Assembly (NCBI RefSeq): GCF_000420625.1 | Contig: NZ_ATVH01000013.1 | Coordinates: 496,001 to 560,000, forward strand | From: Fodinicurvata sediminis DSM 21159 | GTDB lineage: Bacteria; Pseudomonadota; Alphaproteobacteria; Kiloniellales; DSM-21159 | DNA: 64,000 nucleotides | Direction: 5' to 3' | In this document: positions 45,871-55,329 of the stretch, in pieces | How positions within the stretch are numbered: position 1 is the stretch's first letter | How the letters are laid out: every line of letters begins with the position of its first letter | Position numbers and translations under genes: made by a program | The notes under the pieces: generated by a model | What the model was told of the DNA's origin: nothing | Seen by the model: the letters and a program-made list of their open reading frames with translations, nothing else | Database searches by the model: none

Positions 45871-46890
45871 TTATTCCTGTCCGGTGGCTTCGAGAGCCTT
45901 GCTCATGATCTCGTTTCCGATGGTCTCCCGATAGTCCTCATAAACGGGTCGAACGAGGTCCTGGAAGGCCGCGACATCCTCGACCTCGTTTACCTCCATG
46001 CCGGCCTCTTCGATGCGGCTGACCATTTCCGCGTTGTTGGCACCCACCGTTTCACGTTGCCGCTCTATGGTCGTTTCCGCGGCACGCTGGACCGCCTGTT
46101 TCAGTTCATCGCTGAGTTGGTCGAAGGTCTGTTTCGAGAGCAGCAAAGCCGGGGCGTTGTAGACATGTTGCGTCATGGAGAGGTATTGGGTGACGTCCGG
46201 GAAGTTGTTGGCATAGATCACGCTCAAGGGGATTTCGAGCCCGTCGATCGTGCCCTGCTGGACAGCGGTGAAGACCTCGCTCCATTCCATGGGAATGGGA
46301 TCCGCTCCGAACTTATCGAAACTGTCGAGGTAAATGTCGAAGGGTTGCACACGCAGACGGATGCCTTCCATGTCGTCTGGTGTCGAGACCGGGCGCTTGT
46401 TGTTGATCGTGTTCCGGAAACCCGCTTCGACAAAGCCAAGGCCGACAATGCCCTCTGGCTCGAGCGTGTCCAGGATCATCGTTCCCACTTCACCATCCAG
46501 AACCTGGCGCGCCTGTTCGTTGTCCTGGAAGATAAAGGGCAGATCGATCAGCTGAAAAGCCGATGAAATCGAGGCGATTTGCGTAGCCGTGATGACTCCG
46601 GCTTCAAGCGTTCCAAGCTGCATGCCCTCCAGCATCTCGGTTTCATTGCCGAGTTCGTTGCTGGGAAAGAATTGGACATCGAATTCCCCGGGCGCTTCAT
46701 TCTCGAGTTCCTCGGCAAAATAGTGGGCGGCGATGGCATAGGGGTCCGTTTCACTGTCGGCGGTCGGCCAGCCGAGGCGCAAGGTCACTTCCGCGGCCGC
46801 GGCTGGAATCTGCATGGCAGCCAGGGCCAGCAAGGCAGCGGAAAGACCCAGCAACCGGAATTTACGAATCTGGAAATTCTTCAGTCTCAT
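45871..46890 (-). CDS. dctP: TRAP transporter substrate-binding protein (DctP), second system
   Basis: 339 residues: signal peptide (LLGLSAALLALAAMQIPAAAA) then a DctP fold with GIRLRVQPFDIYLDSFDKFG, the substrate-Arg region FRNTINNKRPVSTPDD, and VQQGTIDGLEIPLSVIYANN. It binds an anionic solute in the periplasm. A GAGAGGAG Shine-Dalgarno lies 7 nt before the ATG. It is followed by dctQ after the hairpin. The 144-nt gap to the aldolase gene upstream is AT-rich near 46900-46940 and may hold its own promoter. Confidence 0.92.
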   Translation of the reverse strand: MRLKNFQIRKFRLLGLSAALLALAAMQIPAAAAEVTLRLGWPTADSETDPYAIAAHYFAEELENEAPGEFDVQFFPSNELGNETEMLEGMQLGTLEAGVITATQIASISSAFQLIDLPFIFQDNEQARQVLDGEVGTMILDTLEPEGIVGLGFVEAGFRNTINNKRPVSTPDDMEGIRLRVQPFDIYLDSFDKFGADPIPMEWSEVFTAVQQGTIDGLEIPLSVIYANNFPDVTQYLSMTQHVYNAPALLLSKQTFDQLSDELKQAVQRAAETTIERQRETVGANNAEMVSRIEEAGMEVNEVEDVAAFQDLVRPVYEDYRETIGNEIMSKALEATGQE

Positions 46891-47034
46891 GACGCGTCTC
46901 CTCTCGTGATTTATGTGTTTGTTATTATTGTTGTGCTTGCCTGTTCAGGCTGCAGGTAGAAAAAGCAACTCTTGATCTTCTTTCGTCTTCAGTCCCTTCG
47001 CGGTTTAGTGGCTGCCGAACGCACGGCCAGGCCG

Positions 47035-47826
47035 CTACTGGTCGTATCCCGGATTTGCCTCATCAACCTGGCGCAGCATGGCCTGCCATTCCATTTCGCC
47101 ATAGACACGGCGCACATCCGGATCGTACAGCTTGGCCGTCTTTTCGCAGACCTCTTCGGGCGGCAGCTGCAATTCGCTGCTGGCATTCATAACGTCCACC
47201 TGGACCTTGCAGGCGTTCTCCAGCCAGTACATCAGGTTGAAGGCATGGGCGATGTTCAGTCCACAGGTCAGAAGTCCATGGTTGCGCAGGATCATCGCGT
47301 AATGTGGGCCCAGGTCGGCGACCAGGCGCGCGCGCTCGTCCAGGTCCAGCGCGACGCCCTCGTAATCGTGATAGCCGACACGGTTATGAAAACGCATCGA
47401 AGTCTGCGCAATAGGCAACAGGCCACATTTCATGGCCGAAACCGCCATGCCCGCCCGTGTATGGGTGTGGATCACACAGTCCACATCCGGCCGGGCCTCG
47501 TGCACGGCGCTGTGAATCACGAAACCGGCCTGGTTGATGCCATAGCCAGTGCCGGGATCCAGCAGGATATTGCCTTCGTGATCGATCTTGCAGAGGCTGG
47601 ACGCCGTCATTTCGTTGTAGCGCAGTCCGTAGGAGTTGATCAGGAACTGATCCGGATGACCTGGCACGCGGGCCGAGATGTGGTTGTAAATCAGGTCGGT
47701 CATCCCGTAGAGGGCCATCAGCCTGTAACAGGCCGCCAGATTGACCCGTGCTTCCCACTCTTCGGATGAGACCTGATCGCGCAGGGTGGCCTGTTGCCTG
47801 CTGATGACGTTCAATGCTGTCTCCAT
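47035..47826 (-). CDS. Class II aldolase/adducin-family protein
   Basis: About 263 residues. The zinc-binding His cluster of class II aldolases is present: DLIYNHISARVPG, VIHTHTRAGMAVSAMKCG and LRNHGLLTCGLNIAHAFN. Characterised relatives cleave sugar phosphates or act on hydroxy-keto acids. Start 47826 (METALN) is chosen because the upstream in-frame codons to 47898 are AT-rich and unlike the rest, suggesting promoter DNA. It is oriented like the TRAP genes and amidohydrolase and probably belongs to the same catabolic unit. It is divergent from mutS. Confidence 0.82.
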   Translation of the reverse strand: METALNVISRQQATLRDQVSSEEWEARVNLAACYRLMALYGMTDLIYNHISARVPGHPDQFLINSYGLRYNEMTASSLCKIDHEGNILLDPGTGYGINQAGFVIHSAVHEARPDVDCVIHTHTRAGMAVSAMKCGLLPIAQTSMRFHNRVGYHDYEGVALDLDERARLVADLGPHYAMILRNHGLLTCGLNIAHAFNLMYWLENACKVQVDVMNASSELQLPPEEVCEKTAKLYDPDVRRVYGEMEWQAMLRQVDEANPGYDQ

Positions 47827-47979
47827 CTCACTGGAATTCGAATTGTATTTATCGAAGTATGATGAGTTGAATTCTCTCAAGTCAATGAATGAAGTCATGT
47901 GGGGGATGGTCCGGTCCGCTTCCTCACTGGCGTGAGCGTGGTATCTTCGATAGAAGGATGGCCCGTCTCACCTTCAATC

Positions 47980-50724
47980 ATGACCGCGCGAGCGCCCGTG
48001 TCCGAACGATCCGCCGAGACCGCTGAAGACAGCCCTGCCGAAGGCAAACCCGCGGTGGCTTCCGAGCAGGCCGCCACGCCGATGATGGCGCAGTATCTGG
48101 AAATCCGGGCGGCGCATCCGGACTGCCTGCTGTTCTATCGCATGGGCGATTTCTATGAGTTGTTCTTCGACGACGCGGTCCAGGCGGCGGCGGCGCTGGA
48201 CATCGCGCTGACCCGCCGCGGCCAGCATGCCGGCGAGGACATTCCCATGGCCGGCGTGCCGGTGCATGCGGCCGAGAGCTACCTGGCGCGCCTGATTCGC
48301 AAGGGCTTCAAGGTCGCCATCTGCGAGCAGACCGAGGACCCGGCCGAGGCGAAGAAGCGCGGCGCCAAGGCCGTGGTGCGGCGCGAAGTGGTGCGCATCG
48401 TCACCCCCGGCACGCTGACCGAGGACGAGCTTCTGGACGCGCGTGCCCACAACTACCTGGCCGCGCTGGCCGAGGCCGGCGGCGGTCTGGGCCTGGCCTG
48501 GCTGGACATCTCCACCGGCGACTTCACCTTGATGGCCGTAACGCCCGACGCTCTGGGTGCTGCCCTGGCCCAGGTCGAACCGGGTGAATTGCTGCTGTCG
48601 GAGAAGCTGGCGGACAAGGACGGGCCCCTGGCCGAGGCCCTGGGGGAGTGGCGGGCGCGGCTGTCGCCTCTGCCGGTCAGCCGCTTCGACAGCACCAATG
48701 CGCGCCGGCGCCTGGAAGAGGCCTTCTCGGTGGGCACGCTGGCAGCCTTCGGTGAATTTTCGCGCGCCGAGATCGCGGCGGCCGGTGCTTTACTCGACTA
48801 TCTGGAGCTGACCCAGAAGGGCAAGCGTCCGCACCTGCAGCCGCCGCGCCCGGCCGGTGCCGGCGGGCAGATGCAAATCGATCCCGCCACCCGGCGCAAC
48901 CTGGAACTCATGCGCGGCGCCGAGGGCGGCCGGGCTGGCAGCCTGCTGGCCACCATCGACCGCACGGTCACCGGCGCCGGCGCGCGCCTGCTGGCCGCCC
49001 GGCTGGCCGCGCCGCTGACTGACGCGGCAGGGATCGAGGCCCGGCTGGAAGGCGTCGAGTATCTGCTGACAGAGGACTCCTTGCGCGCTGATTTGCGCGG
49101 CAGCCTGAAGCGCAGTCCCGACGTGGAGCGGGCGCTCTCCCGCCTGTCGCTGGGACGCGGAGGGCCGCGTGACCTGGCCGCCGTGCGGGATGCACTGGTT
49201 GTTGCTGCGGAGCTGCGCGGTCATCTGGTGAAGGCAGGCGACTTGCCAGAGACCCTGGCGCGGGCGCGGGAAGCACTGGCCGGGAAGGAAGAGCTGGCTG
49301 CGCGCTTGCAGCAGGCCCTGGCAGGCGAACTGCCGTTGCAGGCGCGCGACGGCGGCTTCATCGCCGAAGGATTTTCTTCCGAACTCGATGAGTTGAAGGG
49401 CCTGCGCGACGAAAGCCGGAAATTGATCGCCGGACTGCAGGCTCGTTATGCCGAGGACACCGGCATCGCCTCGCTGAAGATCCGGCACAATAACGTGCTG
49501 GGCTATTTCATCGAGGTCACCAGCGCCAGCGCCGGACGCATGCCCGACGGGCCCGAGGCGGGCTATATCCACCGTCAGACCCTGGCCAGCGCGGTGCGCT
49601 ACACCACCGTGGAACTGTCGGAGCTGGAGAAGAAGATCCTCTCGGCCGGCGACAAGGCGCTGGCGCTGGAGATGCAGCTGTTCGGCGAGCTGGTGGAGGC
49701 GGTGCTGGCCGAGGCCGAGGCCATCACCGAGACGGCCCGGTCGTTGGCGGAGGTGGACGTGGCTGCCGCATTGGCCGAACTGGCAGGGCGCGAGGGCTGG
49801 TGCCGGCCCGAGGTGGAGGAAAGCAGCCGATTCGAGGTCACCGCCGGGCGCCACCCGGTGGTCGAGGCCGGCCTGCGCCAGGCGCAGGAGGGGCCCTTCG
49901 TCGCCAACGACTGCGAGCTGCAGGACGACAGCCGTCTGTGGCTGGTGACCGGTCCCAACATGGCCGGAAAGTCCACCTTCCTGCGGCAGAATGCGCTGAT
50001 CGCCGTGCTGGCCCAGATGGGCAGCTTCGTGCCTGCCCAGCGGGCCGTCATCGGCACTGTGGACCGCCTGTTCAGCCGTGTGGGCGCCGCCGACGACCTG
50101 GCGCGCGGGCGATCCACCTTCATGGTCGAGATGATCGAGACCGCGGCCATCCTGAACCAGGCTGGTCCGCGCGCCCTGGTCATCCTGGACGAGATCGGCC
50201 GCGGCACGGCGACCTTCGATGGCCTTTCCATTGCCTGGGCCTGCGTCGAGCACCTGCATGAGGTCAATCACTGCCGAGCGCTCTTCGCGACCCACTATCA
50301 CGAGCTGACTCGCCTGACGGCCAGCCTGGAGGCCCTGTCCTGCCACGCCATGCAGGTGCGCGAGTGGCAGGGCGAGGTGGTCTTTCTGCACGAGGTCGGC
50401 CCCGGGGCCGCCGACCGTTCCTACGGCATCCACGTGGCGCGTCTTGCCGGCCTGCCTCAGGCGGCGCTGACCCGTGCACAGGAAGTGCTGGAGACTCTGG
50501 AACAGGGGGACCAGGCCGGTGCGCTGGCGCGTCTGGCCGACGACCTGCCGCTCTTCGCCGCCGCCCAGGCAGAGCCCGCGCGCGGCGGTCTGGCCGAGGA
50601 CGTCCCCGACCCGCACGCACCCCTGGCCGAACGCCTTCAGCAGACCAATCCCGACGACCTCACCCCCCGCCAGGCCCTGGAGCTGCTCTACGAGCTGCGC
50701 GGCCTGCTGCCGGAGGAGCGGTGA
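47980..50724 (+). CDS. mutS: DNA mismatch repair protein MutS
   Basis: About 914 residues. The mismatch-reading Phe-x-Glu is in [12 protein letters not shown]. The Walker A motif is [20 protein letters not shown], Walker [21 protein letters not shown], and the signature [10 protein letters not shown]. It recognises mismatches and recruits MutL. Start 47980 (MTARAP) gives the usual length plus a 35-residue disordered N-tail; the frame is open to 47899. In many relatives I recall glnD next to it; here 1.7 kb of other sequence intervenes. Confidence 0.96.
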   Translation: MTARAPVSERSAETAEDSPAEGKPAVASEQAATPMMAQYLEIRAAHPDCLLFYRMGDFYELFFDDAVQAAAALDIALTRRGQHAGEDIPMAGVPVHAAESYLARLIRKGFKVAICEQTEDPAEAKKRGAKAVVRREVVRIVTPGTLTEDELLDARAHNYLAALAEAGGGLGLAWLDISTGDFTLMAVTPDALGAALAQVEPGELLLSEKLADKDGPLAEALGEWRARLSPLPVSRFDSTNARRRLEEAFSVGTLAAFGEFSRAEIAAAGALLDYLELTQKGKRPHLQPPRPAGAGGQMQIDPATRRNLELMRGAEGGRAGSLLATIDRTVTGAGARLLAARLAAPLTDAAGIEARLEGVEYLLTEDSLRADLRGSLKRSPDVERALSRLSLGRGGPRDLAAVRDALVVAAELRGHLVKAGDLPETLARAREALAGKEELAARLQQALAGELPLQARDGGFIAEGFSSELDELKGLRDESRKLIAGLQARYAEDTGIASLKIRHNNVLGYFIEVTSASAGRMPDGPEAGYIHRQTLASAVRYTTVELSELEKKILSAGDKALALEMQLFGELVEAVLAEAEAITETARSLAEVDVAAALAELAGREGWCRPEVEESSRFEVTAGRHPVVEAGLRQAQEGPFVANDCELQDDSRLWLVTGPNMAGKSTFLRQNALIAVLAQMGSFVPAQRAVIGTVDRLFSRVGAADDLARGRSTFMVEMIETAAILNQAGPRALVILDEIGRGTATFDGLSIAWACVEHLHEVNHCRALFATHYHELTRLTASLEALSCHAMQVREWQGEVVFLHEVGPGAADRSYGIHVARLAGLPQAALTRAQEVLETLEQGDQAGALARLADDLPLFAAAQAEPARGGLAEDVPDPHAPLAERLQQTNPDDLTPRQALELLYELRGLLPEER

Positions 50725-50798
50725 TGGGGAAATCTTTCACTTACAAATAGTTTCCTCATGCTGAGCGACCGATGATGGCGTCGGGGCAGGCGTCCGCG

Positions 50799-51389
50799 TC
50801 ACCCCTCCACGCGCCGCTGCCAGGCGCTCGCCACACTATGGTCCGGATTGATCTCCAGCGCCTCGCGGTAGTCCCTGGCGTCCAGGGCTCGCTCGTCCAG
50901 ATTCTCGTATACTGTGCCACGTTTGGCGTAAGCCCACGCACGCTGGCTGGGTACGAGCTCCTGCTTCAGTTCGACCGCGCGGTTCAGGTCGACCAGCGCG
51001 CGGGCCAGGTCGCCCCCCGGGAATGGAGATGGGCGCGCCGGACATAGGCGAAGACGTAGGGCGACTTCACCCCGAGGGCCCGACTCTGATCGGCGATCCG
51101 CCTGGCTCAGGTTGTCCCGCCAGAGGTGGCATGCGCCGCGATTGCTGTAAGCGCGGCCGTTGTCTGGGGCGTAGTCGATGGCGTGATCGAGATCATTCAT
51201 GGTGCCTGCGTTGCAGTATCCGTCGCGCCAGTTCGGTCCGCACTCGACACGCAGGACGTAGGCGTCGGCAAAACCAGGATCCGCCGCCAGCGTCCGGTCG
51301 AAGGCGTCGACGGCAGCGGCGCAATCGCTACGCTTCAGCCGCTTTCCCTCCTCGAAATGCCGCCGCGCCGCCGCCTGGTCGTCCCTCGC
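50799..51389 (-). pseudogene. TPR-repeat region, broken (in-frame stop plus two frameshifts)
   Basis: Directly after the TAG of the lipoprotein gene the same frame continues as a TPR unit (ARHFEEGKRLKRSDCAAAVD, then AFDRTLAADPGFADAYV) into MNDLDHAIDYAPDNGRAYSN. Near 51098-51102 an extra base shifts the frame: an alternative frame then reads QSRALGVKSPYVFAYVRRAH. At the C6 tract 51013-51018 the original frame resumes as GGDLARALVDLNRAVELK and runs to 50799. There is no plausible start codon or Shine-Dalgarno for this part alone. I read it as the C-terminal TPR half of the lipoprotein. Sequencing error is an alternative for the indels. Confidence 0.7.
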
Positions 51390-51403
51390 CTAGTCGTCCC
51401 TCG
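51374..51403 (-). repeat. 15-bp tandem duplication creating a stop codon
   Basis: Two adjacent copies, 51374-51388 and 51389-51403, differ at one base. On the minus strand one reads Ala-Arg-Asp-Asp-Gln and the other Ala-Arg-Asp-Asp-stop (CAG versus TAG). Confidence 0.85.
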
Positions 51404-52031
51404 CCTGGCCGCCCTCTGCGGGCGCATCCGATGCGGGCGGGTCGCGCTCGGCGAGCCTTTCGATATCTGCGAGTACGCGGCGGAGCTCGGTATCGTCGGA
51501 CATCACATCACGGCGCATCGTGACCTTCACGAGTTCGGACCGGTGGGCGACCTCGTGTAGAAAAGCGTGGTAGTCGGCCCGCGTGGCGTCGGTCACAGCC
51601 TTGGTCCCGCCATCCACTGCGACGCCGTGGCGTGCCGCGATTTGCTCGACGTCAGCCGGAACCCCCAATTCGGCGAAGGCCCTATCCGTGACCAGCACGG
51701 CATAGGAATGGTAGGTCTCGTTCCAGCTATCGTACGTCTCGTACATGTAGATGCCGTCATCCAGAGGCATCAGCTTGGCCTTGGTGTCGCCGAGGGCGTA
51801 GGTGCCTGTGTCTTCGTAGTAGGTGCCCTCACGGCATTCGATCTCGTCGGTACCGAGGTCGAGCGTGCAATAGGGTCCCGCCGGTAGCTCCCGAGCCTGC
51901 ACTGCCGCGCTGTCGGGTAGCATCTGCAACTGCCCCGTCTCCAGACATCCGCCGAGCAGCAGCGCCGCTGCCATGACCATGCAGGTGCGCGCTGCGCTGC
52001 GCCTAGACGTCTTCCTGTTCCGTTTTTGCAT
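51390..52031 (-). CDS. Lipoprotein of unknown function (5' half of a disrupted gene)
   Basis: 213 residues. A basic N-terminus is followed by the lipoprotein signal MVMAAALLLGGC (lipobox LGGC), so the protein is lipid-anchored. The mature part has two cysteines in PYCTLDLGTDEIECREG that may form a disulfide, and a Tyr-rich stretch (DDGIYMYETYDSWNETYHSY). No family recognised. The Pro/Ala/Asp-rich end looks like a linker and runs in frame, apart from the TAG, into the TPR remnant downstream, suggesting the ancestor was a lipoprotein of about 410 residues. Confidence 0.7.
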   Translation of the reverse strand: MQKRNRKTSRRSAARTCMVMAAALLLGGCLETGQLQMLPDSAAVQARELPAGPYCTLDLGTDEIECREGTYYEDTGTYALGDTKAKLMPLDDGIYMYETYDSWNETYHSYAVLVTDRAFAELGVPADVEQIAARHGVAVDGGTKAVTDATRADYHAFLHEVAHRSELVKVTMRRDVMSDDTELRRVLADIERLAERDPPASDAPAEGGQARDD

Positions 52032-52402
52032 TGTTTCCCCCTTCCCCTTGCATATCGGCCGAGTCTCCCAGGCCGCACCCCGTCATTGTACGGTCGCCTT
52101 TCAACCACATCCGTTCAACGATGCGCCAGGAAATTAATGCCGAATTCCTCTTTTGGCACAAAAACTTGTTTCCGGACTCGGCCGAACAGCCTGTTATTGA
52201 GAGATATGAAGCGGTCTTTGTAGAGAAGGCGTATCGGGTTGTCCGAGGCGCCGCAGAGGTGCCGCAGCCATCCAAGCCAATACCGCTATTAAACGGAAAG
52301 GCGGTATCCTTTAATAACGCTTCGGCTTATTAAAGGACCGTTTAGCAAGGAAACATCCTTCTCCCCTTGCCCTCGGGCGGCAAAGGGACAATCCTTGAAG
52401 GC
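52032..52402. other. Intergenic stretch with lower GC, no secure gene
   Basis: 371 bp between the divergent lipoprotein gene and glnD. The GC content drops clearly below that of the flanking genes. A plus-strand frame from 52121 (MRQEINAEFLFWHKNLFPDS) stays open for 70 codons and has some protein-like character but no Shine-Dalgarno or recognisable family; it may be a gene fragment. The 3' third holds the structured element before glnD. Confidence 0.4.
52280..52344 (+). promoter_or_regulatory. Nested inverted repeats in the glnD leader, possible pseudoknot
   Basis: Three complementary pairs interlock: ATACCGC (52280-52286) with GCGGTAT (52301-52307); CCTTTAATAA (52308-52317) with TTATTAAAGG (52327-52336), enclosing GC-TTCG-GC; and TAAACGG (52290-52296), in the first loop, with CCGTTTA (52338-52344). 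The first and third cannot form as simple nested hairpins but fit a pseudoknot. It ends 58 nt before the glnD start. Confidence 0.55.
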
Positions 52403-55300
52403 ATGGTATCGCCCACACCCGCCGCCGTTCCCGAAGAGGCCCAGCCGCTGGCCGAGGCTGCGCTGGCGGGCGGCAGCCAGCCCGAGGATCGGCTGCGCGG
52501 CCGCCGCGACATCGTCAATCGCCAGCGCCTGCAGGAGAAGATCGCCGCGACCTGGTTTCGCGCCTCGACGCCAGAGCGCGCGCGCTCGGAGATTCTGGAC
52601 ATCCTGAAGGAGGCCCAGGCCGACGGGCGCGACGAGATCGAGCGGCGCTTCTTCGAGGGCGCTTCGGGCCTGATGACCGCCCAGGCCTTCAGTTTCCTGG
52701 CCGATCAGTTGCTGCGTCTGGTCTATGATCACGTCAGCCACGACCTCTATCCCCTGCACAATCCCTCGACGGCCGAGCGCTTGACCCTGGTGGCCGTGGG
52801 CGGCTATGGGCGCGGCGAGCTGGCGCCCTATTCCGACATCGACCTCCTGTTCCTGCTGCCCTACAAGATCACGCCGCGCAGCGAGCAGGTGATCGAAGCC
52901 GTGCTCTATTTCCTTTGGGACCTGGGCTTCAAGGTGGGCCATGCCACGCGCTCGGTGGAGGACTGCATCCGTTTGGCGCGCAATGATGTCACCATCGCCA
53001 CCAACCTGCTGGAAAAGCGCTTCCTCTGGGGCGACCAGCCCCTGTTCCTTGAACTGCGCGAGAGCTATAGCAACGCGGTTCAGTCCGGCCGCAGTGCCGC
53101 CTTCATCGAGGCCAAGCTGGCCGAACGCGAGGAACGCCACCAGCGTCACGGCGAGGGCTCGCGCTATGCGCTGGAGCCCAACATCAAGGAGGGCAAGGGC
53201 GGCCTGCGCGACCTGCACACGCTGTTCTGGATCGCCAAGTTCGCCTATGGCCTGGACGACATCGAGCGCTTCATCGACACCGGCGTCTTCTCGCGCCCCG
53301 AGGTGCGCAAGTTCGCCAAGGCGCTGGCCTTTTTCTGGACTCTGCGCTGCCACCTGCATTTCCTGACCGGCCGCGCCGAGGAGCGCCTGACCTTCGACCT
53401 GCAGCAGCAGATCGCCCCGCTGATGGGCTACAAGCAGCATGCGGGCACCCAGGCTGTCGAACGCTTCATGAAGCACTACTTCCTGATGGCAAAGGACGTG
53501 GGCGACCTGACGCGCATCTTTTGCGCCCAGCTCGAGGCCGAGCACGAACGCCGCTCGCGCTTCCGCCTGTCACCGCTTCTGGGCCGGCGGAAGGTCTCGG
53601 GCTTCCAGCTCGACGGAGACCGCCTGTGGGTGAAGGACGCCGAGGTTTTCCAGAAGACTCCCGTCGAGATGCTGCGCATCTTCCGGGTGGCACAGCAGAA
53701 CGATCTGGACATTCACCCCCAGACCCTGCGCTGGATCACGCGCAATCTGAAGTACATCACCGACGCGACCCGCAAGGACCCGAAGGCGAACGCCATCTTC
53801 CTGGACATCCTGACCTCGGAGCACGCCCCTGCGGTGACCTTGCGGCGCATGAACGAGGCCGGGGTTTTCGGCCGTTTCATCCGCGACTTCGGGCGCATCG
53901 TCAGCCAGATGCAGTTCAACATGTATCACCACTACACGGTGGACGAGCATACCATCTTCGCCATCGGCATCCTGCACGATATCGAACAGGGGCGCCTGGC
54001 CGAGGAGGCGCCGATCGTCACCAATGTGGTGCACAAGGTGCTCTCGCGCCGAGTGCTCTATGTGGCCGTGCTGCTCCACGACATTGCCAAGGGCCGGCCC
54101 GGCGACCACTCCGAGGTTGGCGCCGAGATCGCCCAGCGGCTCTGCCCGCGCCTGGGGCTTACAGAGGAGGAGACCGAGACGGTCGCCTGGCTGGTGCTGC
54201 ACCACCTGAAGATGAGCGACACCGCCTTCAAGCGCGATATCGACGATCCACAAACCATCCAGTCCTTCGCCGACCTGGTGCAGTCCATGGAGCGCCTGCG
54301 CCTGCTGCTGATCCTGACGGTGGCAGACATCCGCGCCGTCGGGCCCAACGTCTGGAGTGCCTGGAAGGCCGCCCTGCTGCGCGAGCTCTACTGGCGCACT
54401 GAGGAGGTGCTCTCCGGCGGCCTGATCACCGAAGGCCGCGAGCGCCGGGTCGAGGCGGCGCAGCAGGCCCTTCGCGAAAAACTCTCTGACTGGCCGGCCG
54501 AGGAGGTGGAGGCCCATCTGGAGCGCGGTTATGCCTCCTACTGGCTGTCGCTGGATGGTGAGACCCACGCCCGTCACGCAGAACTGGTGCGCGAAGCCGA
54601 GGCGGCCGGCCGCCAGCTGACCGTGGACACGCGCATCGACGCCTATCGCCAGGTCACCGAGGTTACGATCTATACCCCCGACCACCCCGGCCTGTTCAGC
54701 CGCATCGCCGGGGCCATGGCGGTGGCCGGTGCGTCGGTGGAGGGGGCGCGCATCTTCACGCTGTCCAACGGCATGGCGCTGGACATCTTCTATATAGAGG
54801 ACGCCACCGGCGGACCCTTCGACCGGGCCGACAAGCTGGAGCGCCTGCGCGGCGCCGTCGAGGACAGCCTGACCGGCCGCCTGAAGCCACAGCAGGAGCT
54901 GAAGAAGCAGGGCACGCAGCTGCCCTCGCGCCTGGAGGTCTTCAAGGTGCCGCCGCGTGTGCTGATCGACAACAAGGCCAGCCGCAACCACACCGTAGTC
55001 GAGGTCAATGCCCGCGACCGCCCCGGCCTGTTGCACCGCATCACCGAGGTCATCACGCGCCAGCACCTGATCATCGACAGCGCCAAGGTAACCACCTATG
55101 GCGAACGGGCGGTGGACGCCTTCTACCTGCATGATGCGCTGGGCTCGAAGGTGGAGGACGAAGCCCGTCTGCGCCGCCTGCGTCACCGCCTGCTGGAAGC
55201 ACTGGAAACCACACCGGGCGGGGCGGAACCGGCGCGCAAGGCGCCGGCACGCCAGCGCAGGAAGGTCGAAGCCAAGGCGGGTCGGCAGAGCTCGGCCTGA
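52403..55300 (+). CDS. glnD: Bifunctional PII uridylyltransferase/uridylyl-removing enzyme
   Basis: 965 residues in the standard order. The nucleotidyltransferase domain has GGYGRGELAPYSDIDLLFLL. The HD domain shows VLLHDIAKGRPGDHSEVGAE and HHLKMSD. Two C-terminal ACT domains lie near TIYTPDHPGLFSRIAGAMA and VNARDRPGLLHRITEVI. GlnD senses glutamine and uridylylates or deuridylylates PII, setting nitrogen control. Start 52403 (MVSPTP) follows GAAGG closely. Upstream is an unusual structured leader. It converges with the ABC exporter gene (29-nt gap). Confidence 0.95.
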   Translation: MVSPTPAAVPEEAQPLAEAALAGGSQPEDRLRGRRDIVNRQRLQEKIAATWFRASTPERARSEILDILKEAQADGRDEIERRFFEGASGLMTAQAFSFLADQLLRLVYDHVSHDLYPLHNPSTAERLTLVAVGGYGRGELAPYSDIDLLFLLPYKITPRSEQVIEAVLYFLWDLGFKVGHATRSVEDCIRLARNDVTIATNLLEKRFLWGDQPLFLELRESYSNAVQSGRSAAFIEAKLAEREERHQRHGEGSRYALEPNIKEGKGGLRDLHTLFWIAKFAYGLDDIERFIDTGVFSRPEVRKFAKALAFFWTLRCHLHFLTGRAEERLTFDLQQQIAPLMGYKQHAGTQAVERFMKHYFLMAKDVGDLTRIFCAQLEAEHERRSRFRLSPLLGRRKVSGFQLDGDRLWVKDAEVFQKTPVEMLRIFRVAQQNDLDIHPQTLRWITRNLKYITDATRKDPKANAIFLDILTSEHAPAVTLRRMNEAGVFGRFIRDFGRIVSQMQFNMYHHYTVDEHTIFAIGILHDIEQGRLAEEAPIVTNVVHKVLSRRVLYVAVLLHDIAKGRPGDHSEVGAEIAQRLCPRLGLTEEETETVAWLVLHHLKMSDTAFKRDIDDPQTIQSFADLVQSMERLRLLLILTVADIRAVGPNVWSAWKAALLRELYWRTEEVLSGGLITEGRERRVEAAQQALREKLSDWPAEEVEAHLERGYASYWLSLDGETHARHAELVREAEAAGRQLTVDTRIDAYRQVTEVTIYTPDHPGLFSRIAGAMAVAGASVEGARIFTLSNGMALDIFYIEDATGGPFDRADKLERLRGAVEDSLTGRLKPQQELKKQGTQLPSRLEVFKVPPRVLIDNKASRNHTVVEVNARDRPGLLHRITEVITRQHLIIDSAKVTTYGERAVDAFYLHDALGSKVEDEARLRRLRHRLLEALETTPGGAEPARKAPARQRRKVEAKAGRQSSA

Positions 55301-55329
55301 TCGGCTGCACTGCCCCGTCCGGCTCCCGC

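Noticed and set aside
46939-46950. GCCTG-TT-CAGGC as a terminator between the aldolase and dctP
   Set aside because: The loop is only two nucleotides and the stem five base pairs, with no T-run.
52003-52275. A 90-codon minus-strand frame upstream of the lipoprotein gene
   Set aside because: It overlaps the lipoprotein promoter and start, has poor codon character and no Shine-Dalgarno.
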